Shown: positions 9,369 through 15,820 of the stretch, one piece after another
How the letters are laid out: each line of letters starts with the position of its first letter
Position numbering within the stretch: the first letter of the stretch is position 1
NCBI GenBank assembly: GCA_040384585.1
Contig: JAZKJD010000031.1
Span: 1-16,700 of the forward strand
From: JAZKJD01 sp040384585
GTDB taxonomy: Bacteria > Pseudomonadota > Gammaproteobacteria > Diplorickettsiales > Diplorickettsiaceae
Direction: 5' to 3'
DNA length: 16,700 nt
The notes under the pieces: model-generated
Databases searched by the model: none
Told to the model about the DNA's origin: nothing
The model's input: only the letters and a program-made list of their open reading frames with translations
Position numbers and translations under genes: made by a program

Positions 9369-9394
9369 TAATCCCGCGTTTGTGCGCGGGATTA
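9369..9394 (+). terminator. Hairpin after the FKBP gene, probable terminator
   Basis: A perfect 10-bp inverted repeat, TAATCCCGCG (9369-9378) and CGCGGGATTA (9385-9394), encloses a 6-nt loop 36 bp after the FKBP stop codon. The stem has a strong GC core. The tract that follows is AT-rich (ATTATAC) but not a clean T-run, so termination may be partial. Confidence 0.6.
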
Positions 9395-9444
9395 ATTATA
9401 CTAGGCTAAACAACCCCCTCCAGCAGTTCTTCCACTGCATCAAC

Positions 9445-9472
9445 TTGTATGTCTACAAACTTCAGCTATACT
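9445..9472 (+). promoter_or_regulatory. Possible promoter of the csbD-like gene
   Basis: TTGTAT (9445-9450) and TATACT (9467-9472, 5/6 to the -10 consensus) are separated by 16 bp and lie about 88 bp upstream of the CsbD-like start. The -35 match is weak and the leader would be about 80 nt. CsbD relatives are often stress-induced, so another sigma factor could be used. Low certainty. Confidence 0.25.
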
Positions 9473-9559
9473 GGTTTGGATAAAATAATCTAAAAATAAC
9501 GGATTTTAAGTATTATTTTTTGTCTAAATTCTCTCTAATTGATTTACAAGGAGATAGAA

Positions 9560-9769
9560 ATGAATGCAGATGAATTAAAAGGAAAATGGGAGCAGATCAA
9601 AGGTAAATTACGTGAAAAATGGTCCAAACTCAGTGATGATGACTGGCAACACGTCAAAGGTGATAAAGAAAAAATGGTCGGAAAAATTCAGGAAAAATAT
9701 GGTATAGCCAAAGACCAAGCTGAAAAAGAACTTCGTGATTTCTTTAATAAAGACAAAGATCACCATTAG
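9560..9769 (+). CDS. CsbD/YjbJ-family stress protein, 69 aa
   Basis: Small hydrophilic, charged, largely helical protein. From ATG 9560 it has 69 residues, the same length as E. coli YjbJ. It shares that family's pattern: an N-terminal acidic MNADE followed by LKGKWEQIKGKLREKW, then KLSDDDW, a central KMVGKIQEKYGI and a C-terminal AEKELRDF. I chose this ATG because AAGGAG (9549-9554) lies 5 bp upstream; an in-frame TTG at 9539 would put that ribosome-binding site inside the gene. Members are induced by general stress in diverse bacteria, but no biochemical activity is established, so I assign none. The gene is monocistronic by layout and converges on tilS with a 50-bp gap. The protein looks intact. 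Confidence 0.88.
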   Translation: MNADELKGKWEQIKGKLREKWSKLSDDDWQHVKGDKEKMVGKIQEKYGIAKDQAEKELRDFFNKDKDHH

Positions 9770-9819
9770 AGTTTTCAAACAGCATTATTTAGACGTCTGC
9801 CATTATGCAAAGACAAGGG

Positions 9820-11139
9820 TTATGCAGGTTTTAAGCTAATAACATATCCCCATTCATTCACACTAGCTAGAAAATTAGGCTTTACACCGTAACCTGCTAC
9901 AGCAATTAATTCTTCCTGATAATAAATCAAAGGGACTCTTTTGCGTTGCCATGGAGGGACACTCCATTCTTGAAATAGCTTTTTTAGTGGATGAGAACCA
10001 AGACGGCCTCGCCTATAAAACCGTTCTCCACCTTGACGAAAACCCACCGTTATTGCTGTTGTATCCTTAAGTCTTTCACAAGCAATACCATTGCCTAGTA
10101 CTCTGTAAATTTCCAAAACCCCCAGAGTAGGTAACACTAAGTCTTGTGTAAGATCCCCCCATGCAACAGGCAAACAAGGCAGCTCTATCTCTTTTTTTAA
10201 CACGCGCGCATACAAAAAATCTCTATATCGACGAACTTGCATACCACCATAATTGACTTGCGGCATAGCATCTATTTTACTTTCTAACAGATGCTCAATT
10301 TGTTGTAATTGCTTTTGACTCGGTAAAGGAAAATGCAATTGGTTTAACCAGTATCGCAAACAATTACGTAGACGCGCTGGACTTAATTGAAGTAAACGAG
10401 AAATAACAACACTATTTTTACAAGGACCTTGTACCTTTAAACAATCTTCGTAGGCCAGCTCTTCAAGTAATTGCTGTCCTTCTGCTGCGTTTTCAGCAAC
10501 TCTTGCTAGCATCTTACTGGCTTCAGGCCAACGTTGATGGAGAAGTGGTAATATTTGATGTCGAATAAAGTTACGATTAAAACGTAAATTTGCATTACTG
10601 CTATCCTCTATCCAAGTCAGTTGTTTTGCTTTGGCATAGTGGTGTAGCTCTGCGCGTGTAAATGATAGCAACGGTCGAATAAGATAACCTTCTCCAAAAG
10701 GCATGCAGGTCGGCATACTGGCAAGCCCTCGCAAACCTGCACCACGCAATGACTGTAAAAGCAAGGTTTCAGCTTGATCATCACGATGATGTGCTGTCAA
10801 TAAACAATCTCCTCCAGGTAATAGTTTTACCATGGCTACATAACGTGCTTCTCGGGCACAAGCTTCAGGACTTTTACCCTGCTTTGGCTGAGCATCAACA
10901 GTAATAACGTCACAATGAATGCCAAATTGCGCGCAGCATAGCTGGCAAGTCTCTACCCATTGGGCCGCATCACTATGTAAACCATGATTAACATGAATAG
11001 CTCGCAAGCGAGTTGTTGGCAAGATATGGAGCAGTGAATGCAACAACACTTGAGAGTCTAGCCCACCACTATAGGCCACCCAAAAAGTGGATTTTGGATA
11101 TTTTTCTAAAAAGACTTGTAATTTGTTATCGTTAAACAT
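9820..11139 (-). CDS. tilS: tRNA(Ile)-lysidine synthetase TilS
   Basis: Cytosolic ATP-dependent enzyme that attaches lysine to C34 of tRNA-Ile(CAU), changing both its decoding (AUA) and its aminoacylation identity. The 439-aa length is close to E. coli TilS (432). The PP-loop SGGLDS sits at residues 24-29. The N-terminal ATP-pyrophosphatase domain shows IHVNHGLH, the TAHHRDDQAET motif and the RPLLSFTRAEL stretch. A TilS middle helical domain and the C-terminal TilS_C domain follow (FRQGGERFYRRGRLGSHPLKKLFQEW). It lies 46 bp downstream of accA on the same strand, so it is probably the last gene of that operon. The substrate tRNA-Ile gene is not in this window. No anomaly seen. Confidence 0.96.
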   Translation of the reverse strand: MFNDNKLQVFLEKYPKSTFWVAYSGGLDSQVLLHSLLHILPTTRLRAIHVNHGLHSDAAQWVETCQLCCAQFGIHCDVITVDAQPKQGKSPEACAREARYVAMVKLLPGGDCLLTAHHRDDQAETLLLQSLRGAGLRGLASMPTCMPFGEGYLIRPLLSFTRAELHHYAKAKQLTWIEDSSNANLRFNRNFIRHQILPLLHQRWPEASKMLARVAENAAEGQQLLEELAYEDCLKVQGPCKNSVVISRLLQLSPARLRNCLRYWLNQLHFPLPSQKQLQQIEHLLESKIDAMPQVNYGGMQVRRYRDFLYARVLKKEIELPCLPVAWGDLTQDLVLPTLGVLEIYRVLGNGIACERLKDTTAITVGFRQGGERFYRRGRLGSHPLKKLFQEWSVPPWQRKRVPLIYYQEELIAVAGYGVKPNFLASVNEWGYVISLKPA

Positions 11140-11185
11140 AATGCAACGTTACAAAAGTCATACGCTTTAGTAAATTTAACCCGTT

Positions 11186-12154
11186 TCATTTCTTTGTCAA
11201 CACACCCTGAGTCCCGATTGCTAATAACCTGCTGTAGCGTTGCTCCAATAATTTATCAATAGAATCATACCGTAATTGTTCACAGCATTGAATGAGTACA
11301 GCCTTTAACCGGCTTATCATATCCTCTGGGTCCCTATGTGCACCGCCCAGAGGCTCCTCAATGACTTGGTCGACTAACTGAAGCTGAAGTAAGCGTTCAG
11401 CAGTCATGCGCATAGCAGATGCCGCCTCAGGTGCTTTCTCAGCACTTTTCCAAAGAATAGAAGCGCAACCTTCCGGTGATATTACTGAGTAAACACTGTA
11501 CTGTAGCATTAATATGCGATCGCTAACGCCAATCGCCAAGGCACCACCAGAGCCCCCTTCACCTATTACTATAGAAATGATAGGCACTTTAAGTTGCGAC
11601 ATCACTTGTAAATTAGTGGCAATCGCACCACTTTCATTGCGTTCTTCAGCATCAATACCTGGATAAGCACCTGGCGTATCGATAAATGTCAAAATAGGTA
11701 TTTTAAATCGTTCCGCTAGCTCCATTAATCGTAATGCTTTACGATAACCTTCTGGCTTTGGCATGCCAAAGTTATGTCTAACCTTTTCTTTTGTGCCACG
11801 ACCTTTTTGCTGCCCGATAAGCATGACGGGTTGATCGACTAAATAGGCTAGCCCTCCTACAATAGCTTCGTCGTCGGAAAATTGTCTATCTCCATGCAAT
11901 TCATCAAATTCAGTAAAAATTTTCTCTACATAGTCTAAGAAATAAGGTCGTTGCGGATGACGCGCAAGCTGTACAACTTGCCAGGCATTGAGCGAAGCAA
12001 AAATAGATTGCGTTTGCTCAATACTCTTTTGTTCTAGGCGTTTGATCTCCTCACTCACATTGACTTCTGCATCATTTCCAAGCTTACGCAGCTCTTCAAT
12101 TTTTGCTTCAAGCTCTGCTATAGGTTGCTCAAACTCCAAAAACTTACCTTGCAT
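11186..12154 (-). CDS. accA: Acetyl-CoA carboxylase carboxyltransferase subunit alpha
   Basis: Alpha subunit of the AccA-AccD carboxyltransferase, which moves the carboxyl group from biotin-BCCP to acetyl-CoA to make malonyl-CoA, the first committed step of fatty-acid synthesis. The 322 residues match the family (E. coli 319). Visible are the N-terminal coiled helix (FLEFEQPIAELEAKIEELR), the GQQKGRGTKEKVRHNFGMP motif, PEGYRKALRLM, TFIDTPGAYPG, and the glycine-rich oxyanion-hole region GEGGSGGALAIG. The start lies 2 bp after the stop of the small acidic gene upstream, and its ribosome-binding site must lie inside that gene, so coupled translation is likely. accD is not nearby. Confidence 0.97.
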   Translation of the reverse strand: MQGKFLEFEQPIAELEAKIEELRKLGNDAEVNVSEEIKRLEQKSIEQTQSIFASLNAWQVVQLARHPQRPYFLDYVEKIFTEFDELHGDRQFSDDEAIVGGLAYLVDQPVMLIGQQKGRGTKEKVRHNFGMPKPEGYRKALRLMELAERFKIPILTFIDTPGAYPGIDAEERNESGAIATNLQVMSQLKVPIISIVIGEGGSGGALAIGVSDRILMLQYSVYSVISPEGCASILWKSAEKAPEAASAMRMTAERLLQLQLVDQVIEEPLGGAHRDPEDMISRLKAVLIQCCEQLRYDSIDKLLEQRYSRLLAIGTQGVLTKK

Positions 12155-12156
12155 AA

Positions 12157-12447
12157 TTACTTGCTCGTTGTCTCAGCATTATTTTCCGATACTTCCGTTT
12201 CCAATTCATAATCGAATTCTTTACTCAATCGTCGCTCTTCATGAAGCTCTTCAATACGCCGTCGTTTTTCTAACGAAAAACGCACAGGAGAAGCCTTAGA
12301 TTTTTTATTTAATGCATCTAACGCTAGTTCTTCTGGCCATGTATCCAGTTCTTCATCTTCGATGTCTAAAATGCTGGGTGGCAATTCAGATTCATCACTC
12401 CCACCATCATCTTCTTCTAATAACATATCAGATTCTTTATACTCCAT
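12157..12447 (-). CDS. Small acidic protein, possibly PA3496 family
   Basis: A 96-residue soluble protein in two parts. Residues about 1-47 are strongly acidic and probably disordered (runs of E and D with PPSILDIEDEELDTWPEEL). Residues about 56-85 are charged and probably helical, with RRRIEELHEERRLSKEFDYELE. The latter resembles the RRxIExxxExRRLxxxxxDY signature I recall for the PA3496-type proteins of gammaproteobacteria (database name 'putative envelope integrity protein'), but the activity is unknown and I assign none. There is no signal peptide or membrane segment. The start follows AGGA at 4 bp. It sits 2 bp upstream of accA and is probably co-transcribed with accA and tilS. No transfer signs. 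The coding call is firm; the family is tentative. Confidence 0.8.
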   Translation of the reverse strand: MEYKESDMLLEEDDGGSDESELPPSILDIEDEELDTWPEELALDALNKKSKASPVRFSLEKRRRIEELHEERRLSKEFDYELETEVSENNAETTSK

Positions 12448-12486
12448 AGATCCTACCTACAATTAAAGCAGCCTATTTTAGGGCTT

Positions 12487-12516
12487 ACTTTAGAGGGTGT
12501 GGTACCCATTTGGCAA
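12487..12516 (-). promoter_or_regulatory. Possible promoter of the acidic protein-accA-tilS operon
   Basis: On the minus strand TTGCCA (12516-12511, 5/6 to the -35 consensus) is followed after 18 bp by TAAAGT (12492-12487, 4/6 to the -10). The leader would be about 35 nt. It is the best pair in this interval, but it was found by eye and 18 bp is at the long end of the spacer range. Confidence 0.35.
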
Positions 12517-12535
12517 GTAGAAACTCTATCCAATT

Positions 12536-12685
12536 ATGAATAAATTATTACCACTTCTCAGACGTGTTCGTCAGTGTTGTCTTTGTGCTCCTTTTCTACC
12601 CTTCAACCCTAATCCTATACTACGTGCACGAACGAAAAACCGCTTGCTTATTAGACTTCTTTCCAAACTGGGTAATTTTACTTGA
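12536..12685 (+). pseudogene. Remnant of a uracil-DNA glycosylase-family gene (N-terminus only)
   Basis: A 49-codon frame opens with ATG at 12536 and stops at TGA 12683. Its product resembles the first 40 or so residues of the bacterial uracil-DNA glycosylase-family proteins: a leading LLPLLRRVRQC helix, a CxxCAPFLP cluster (C14, C15, C17), then NPNPILRAR and RLLI, where the family shows CxxC..LPLGPRP...ARILIIGQAPG. After RLLI the match ends. The GQAPG active-site segment and the remaining roughly 150 residues are absent in all frames before the convergent Hsp20 gene, and no good ribosome-binding site precedes the ATG. I infer a decayed gene. A functional 49-aa peptide is possible but less likely. 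This recognition is from memory of the family, not an alignment. Confidence 0.5.
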
Positions 12686-12748
12686 TTTCGTTGTTGCAAG
12701 AACAATTGACCGTGAATTTAATCATTGCCACTCGTCCGCTTGAAAAAG

Positions 12749-13204
12749 TTAATCTTTTTTCATGTCTACTGTAATCCTTTTAGGTTTGGCCTTCTCGCGT
12801 TTAGGAATACTAATTTTTAAAACACCATGTTTCCCTTCTGCTGTCACCTTATCTGGATCAGCCGTGTCTGGTAAAGCAAAACGACGATAAAAAGATCCTT
12901 TCGAACGCTCTATCCGCGTATAACCTTCTTTTTCTTCTTTCTTTGAGCTACTCCGTTCGCCTTTGATGGTCAACACACCATTTTCCATCGCAATCTCAAT
13001 ATCTTTAGGATCAACCCCTGGAATATCCGCATAAAGTAAAAAACGATCCGGCTCCTCTTTGATATCCACACAGGGCGCCCAGTGACTCGTTTCCACTAAT
13101 GAATTGTCGTCAGAATAACTTGGTTCAAATAATTGATCCCATTCCTGAGACAAACGATGTAAGTGCTGGATTAAAGAAGGTCTATAACGATTACTATTTG
13201 ACAC
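12749..13204 (-). CDS. Small heat-shock protein, Hsp20 / alpha-crystallin family
   Basis: ATP-independent chaperone that holds unfolding proteins in large oligomers. I start it at GTG 13204-13202 (151 aa, M-SNSNRYRPSL), because AAGGAG lies 8 bp upstream. The in-frame ATGs at 13231 and 13222 have no ribosome-binding site and would place that motif inside the gene. Residues about 40-145 are the alpha-crystallin domain: APCVDIKEEPDRFLLYADIPGVDPKDIEIAMENG, LTIKGERSS, a charged loop, then the IERSKGSFYRRFALP signature and the GVLKISIPK strand near the end. The C-terminus lacks a clear I-x-I anchor apart from the ITV segment. Monocistronic by layout. No convincing sigma-32 promoter was found upstream. 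Confidence 0.94.
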   Translation of the reverse strand: MSNSNRYRPSLIQHLHRLSQEWDQLFEPSYSDDNSLVETSHWAPCVDIKEEPDRFLLYADIPGVDPKDIEIAMENGVLTIKGERSSSKKEEKEGYTRIERSKGSFYRRFALPDTADPDKVTAEGKHGVLKISIPKREKAKPKRITVDMKKD

Positions 13205-13462
13205 GGTATCTTCTCCTTGCATGATATACATCTCAGTTTAACTTAAAAAAAAATAATTATCATTTCAAAAGAAAGTCCCTCCCGTGCCACCCTACTTTTT
13301 TATCAAAACTTTTTGAAAATGCAATAAAATGCGGACAGACAGCATGCTACCAACACGAATTTAATTTTTTGCTTGTGGTTTTTTCTGCATTGGTTCACCT
13401 GCTGCTTGGTAACTTAAGTTTACCTCGCTTCTTCCTGTCCGAAAAACGATAACAACAGCAAA

Positions 13463-13491
13463 TTGCTAATCACTATCAAATTGACTACAAT
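13463..13491 (+). promoter_or_regulatory. Promoter of the tRNA-Thr gene
   Basis: TTGCTA (13463-13468, 4/6) and TACAAT (13486-13491, 5/6) are exactly 17 bp apart. They are followed by a GC-rich CCGGG discriminator, as in stringently controlled stable-RNA promoters. Transcription would start near 13498, about 12 nt before the tRNA. Confidence 0.6.
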
Positions 13492-13510
13492 CCGGGAACT
13501 TTTAAGAAGA

Positions 13511-13586
<76 letters not shown>

Positions 13587-13600
13587 ATTAAATCAAGCAC

Positions 13601-14734
13601 TTACACTATTTTTAAATGTCCCTTCAAACTTCCTTGCGCGACTTTTGCGCGACCCCCTTTGCTTTGATTCATTCTAAGCAATATTAATCGTGGCCCCTGC
13701 TCCATATCGCAAACTTTATTTGCTGCCTGCAACAGATTATTTAGTTCAGCATTAGAATAGTGTGTAGTAATTCTTCCGTTCTTATGACCTAATAGGTCCT
13801 GCCGATCTTCAAACCCTACGCCAGCAGCACGCAAACGCCGACCAAAAGTATGTTTCAAGTCATGTACTCTTACTTCAGACAATTCTGCCCGTACACGTGC
13901 TTTTTGCCAGGCTGAATTTAATATACGTGTAATAGGATTTCCTTTAAAAGTAAACACATACTCTTGATGATTACCTCTGACTTCATTAACCACAGCACTA
14001 GCTAGCTTATTCAAGACAACTAAACGATCTTGTCTATTTTTGACTTGCCAGCCTGGAATTATAAAAACGGAAGTCTCCAATTCAGGCACAAGAATTTCCC
14101 ATTCCCACTTTAAGCTACAAATTTCTCGGTCACGACAGCCTGTATTAACTGCGAATAAAGCCATTTTTCTAAGATGAACAGGCAATTCAGCAAATAATCT
14201 TCTTTGCTCCTCCCAACTTAATGGAAAAGGTTTCCTTTTGTCTTCTTCCGGCAACAATTTAATTTTTGGCGCCGTAATCAACCAAGTAAGCCCATATTCA
14301 TCTAACCATTCGCTGGAAGCAAGATTTAAAACACGACGCACAACTTGTAATCCATAATTAATTGTACGCACTTTTACACCTGACTCTCGTCTTAATTGGA
14401 TATAAGTTTGTAGACTTCCCATGTGTATGGATTCTAACGACATATCGCCAATTAACGGATCGAGAAATGTTAGCCATCTCACATCTTCTTTAATACTCGC
14501 TTTGTAACTGTTTTCTAACAAATACTTCGTAGCTGCCTCTCTAAAAGTCCGCTTAGGCCTCACTCCATAGATACTGGCTTGTCGAATTTGCTCAAGACGT
14601 CGAACTAAATAGCGTTCGGCTTCTTCGAGCGAGCCTGATCCAGTGCTTTCTGAAATGCGACGGCCGTTGACTTTCTTGTTAATGTGCCAGATGTTCCCGC
14701 GTTTAACGAGTCCTGGCATTTTTTTTCTTCCCAT
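13601..14734 (-). CDS. Tyrosine-recombinase integrase of a prophage or island
   Basis: A 377-aa site-specific recombinase that would insert and, with a directionality factor, excise the element at the tRNA-Thr 3' end. The basic N-terminus (MGRKKMPGLVKRGNIWHINKKV) is followed by an arm/core-binding region (about 60-155) and the catalytic domain (about 170-335). Catalytic residues: R201 in TGCRDREICSLKW, H291 in HDLKHTFGRRLRAAGV, H317 in LLGHK and nucleophile Y326 in THYS. The second box reads HxxK, not the canonical HxxR; I recall this as usual for its phage subfamily, so the enzyme need not be dead. The start has AGAGGA about 8 bp upstream. The first 130 bp overlap the excisionase-like gene in another frame. 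The C-terminal tail past 345 is variable. Confidence 0.92.
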   Translation of the reverse strand: MGRKKMPGLVKRGNIWHINKKVNGRRISESTGSGSLEEAERYLVRRLEQIRQASIYGVRPKRTFREAATKYLLENSYKASIKEDVRWLTFLDPLIGDMSLESIHMGSLQTYIQLRRESGVKVRTINYGLQVVRRVLNLASSEWLDEYGLTWLITAPKIKLLPEEDKRKPFPLSWEEQRRLFAELPVHLRKMALFAVNTGCRDREICSLKWEWEILVPELETSVFIIPGWQVKNRQDRLVVLNKLASAVVNEVRGNHQEYVFTFKGNPITRILNSAWQKARVRAELSEVRVHDLKHTFGRRLRAAGVGFEDRQDLLGHKNGRITTHYSNAELNNLLQAANKVCDMEQGPRLILLRMNQSKGGRAKVAQGSLKGHLKIV

Positions 14735-14937
14735 AATGGTTTCCTCTGTAATGGAGGACGACCCTTACACTGCTTATAATCGTCCACCCAGACATCTAAA
14801 TCAAGTCTGTCAAATGCAATGCCTATTTCTCCAATAGGGACAACTGTTAAGTACGGTCTCACCTCTTCGTTAAATCGATGTCGGTCCATCCCTAAATAAT
14901 TTGGTGCATCACGTAGTCGTATCAGACGAGGCTGCAT
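14605..14937 (-). CDS. Excisionase-like DNA-binding protein
   Basis: A 110-aa protein in the position of a recombination directionality factor, upstream of the integrase and overlapping it by 130 bp. Residues about 4-55 (LIRLRDAPNYLGMDRHRFNEEVRPYL, then IGIAFDRLDLDVWVDDY) have the layout of a winged-helix AlpA/Xis-type domain: the tract from LRDAPNYLGM to FNEEVRP is the helix-turn-helix, and FDRLDLDVW is the wing and following helix. The tail from about 58 is basic and low-complexity and is encoded within the overlap. Similar proteins paired with this integrase type occur in other proteobacteria, from memory. A strong ribosome-binding site (AGGAG, 8 bp before ATG) supports the start. Excisionase versus plain regulator cannot be decided from sequence. 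Confidence 0.78.
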   Translation of the reverse strand: MQPRLIRLRDAPNYLGMDRHRFNEEVRPYLTVVPIGEIGIAFDRLDLDVWVDDYKQCKGRPPLQRKPLWEEKKCQDSLNAGTSGTLTRKSTAVAFQKALDQARSKKPNAI

Positions 14938-14983
14938 ATGGATCTCCTGTAAATATTTTTTTAAAAATTTAATAACGCAAATC

Positions 14984-15024
14984 CGACATTTAGATTATCT
15001 AAACAAAATGTCGACATGTTTACA
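14984..15024. promoter_or_regulatory. Cluster of nested palindromes, probable operator
   Basis: The 137-bp gap between the divergent excisionase-like and HTH genes holds TTTAGAT-T-ATCTAAA (14989-15003, perfect arms), flanked by CGACAT (14984-14989) and ATGTCG (15008-15013). The latter is half of a perfect 10-bp palindrome ATGTCGACAT (15008-15017), followed by ATGTTTACAT (15015-15024). The repeated ACAT/ATGT half-sites suggest cooperative binding by the HTH protein encoded at 15075 or the excisionase-like protein. TTTACA (15019-15024) could double as a -35 for the HTH gene, though no good -10 follows. Confidence 0.5.
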
Positions 15025-15074
15025 TTTTTTTTCCATAAAATTCTTAACGTTACAAAAAAAATAAGGAGAATTTT

Positions 15075-15641
15075 ATGCAGGAAATCGGTGTTGAAAAAGC
15101 AATACGTTATTTTAAAAATATTTCTAATTTAGCTAGAAATTTAAAAATAAATCGGGAAAAAATTTATCGGTATCGTGAAGGAAGAAGTCCAATACCTGAA
15201 ATAATTGCAAAAAAAATTGAAAATTTAACGCAAGGTGAAATCACATGCAAAGAGCTATTACCGTGGAAAAGTAAATATCATTCACAATTACAACAACCAC
15301 CCTGTTTCTTAATCGAGTTACCGTTAAAGCGCATTCTTATCACTGAAGAAATACCCTGTTTTCTTGATCAAAATAGTATTTCCATCCCTAACCAAAGAGC
15401 GATCTGCGTCGATCAAGATAACCAGCTTATTTATGGCTTAGAGGCGATAGAAGCGAGTAAACAACGGGGGAAAGGAACCGTTCTTGCATGGCGACTTTCA
15501 CTTATCGATTTAGTAAATAGAAAATATGACGTTGATGATTTGATCAAAGCATTTGATCTCATTGAACGAGCAGCCATAGGGGTTGCACTTGAAAAGTTCT
15601 TAGGGGAACGCAGGCTGTGCTTGCGCGCCGCTACAAGTTAA
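15075..15641 (+). CDS. HTH (Cro/YdaS-like) regulator with ParB-like segment, apparently truncated
   Basis: A 188-aa protein. Residues about 4-65 form a Cro/YdaS-like helix-turn-helix (ISNLARNLKINREKIYRYREGRSPIPEIIAKKIENLT, then ITCKELLPW). Residues about 83-145 look like the ParB/Srx N-terminal fold: LPLKRILI, RAICVDQDNQLIYGLEAIEASKQRGKGTVLAW. That part carries GLEAIEA where catalytic or DNA-sliding ParB proteins have GxxR-type motifs. Residues 150-180 (VDDLIKAFDLIERAAIGVALEKFLGERR) resemble the linker that in related proteins I recall leads into a further DNA-binding region, but here the frame ends eight residues later (LCLRAATS). The sequence from about 15613 changes in composition, so a truncation or junction is likely. 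A strong AAGGAG site precedes ATG 15075. The role is probably control of the element; the function is unproven. Confidence 0.7.
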   Translation: MQEIGVEKAIRYFKNISNLARNLKINREKIYRYREGRSPIPEIIAKKIENLTQGEITCKELLPWKSKYHSQLQQPPCFLIELPLKRILITEEIPCFLDQNSISIPNQRAICVDQDNQLIYGLEAIEASKQRGKGTVLAWRLSLIDLVNRKYDVDDLIKAFDLIERAAIGVALEKFLGERRLCLRAATS

Positions 15642-15752
15642 CTTGCCAGTGGCGTGTCCTATTTTTCACCCCATTTCGTAGCAAAGCGAAAATACGGAAT
15701 ACAGAAAAAATAGTCATTACTTTTGTAAAAGCCAAGAAAAAATCCATGTCTT

Positions 15753-15791
15753 TTTAAGTTTTCTTTAAGTTGCATAAATTAAACTTAATAT
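15753..15791 (+). promoter_or_regulatory. Candidate PmrA-type box and -10 for the kinase gene
   Basis: TTAA (15754-15757), TT (15760-15761) and TTAA (15765-15768) have the spacing TTAA-N2-TT-N3-TTAA. This matches the cTTAA-N2-TT-N2-cTTAA element bound by the response regulator PmrA upstream of type IVB secretion genes in Legionella and Coxiella, except that both leading C's are T. A -10-like TAATAT follows at 15786-15791, 17 bp after the second repeat, and overlaps another CTTAATAT (15784-15791). The local sequence is very AT-rich, so chance matches are likely enough to keep this tentative. Confidence 0.4.
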
Positions 15792-15820
15792 GAATAAAGG
15801 TAGAAAATCGGGGGTAGTTT

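Noticed and set aside
9539..9559. Upstream TTG start for the CsbD-like gene
   Set aside because: It would place the AAGGAG ribosome-binding site inside the gene; ATG 9560 gives the usual 69-aa family length.
13205..13231. ATG start for Hsp20 nine codons upstream
   Set aside because: No ribosome-binding site before it, whereas AAGGAG is ideally placed for GTG 13204.
13205..13330. Sigma-32 heat-shock promoter for hsp20
   Set aside because: TTTGAA-like tracts occur, but no CCCCAT-like -10 at a suitable spacing was found on the minus strand.
13368..13452. Short hydrophobic plus-strand frame (LLVVFSALVHLLLGNL)
   Set aside because: No ATG or GTG start with a ribosome-binding site in frame; AT-rich intergenic DNA often gives such frames.
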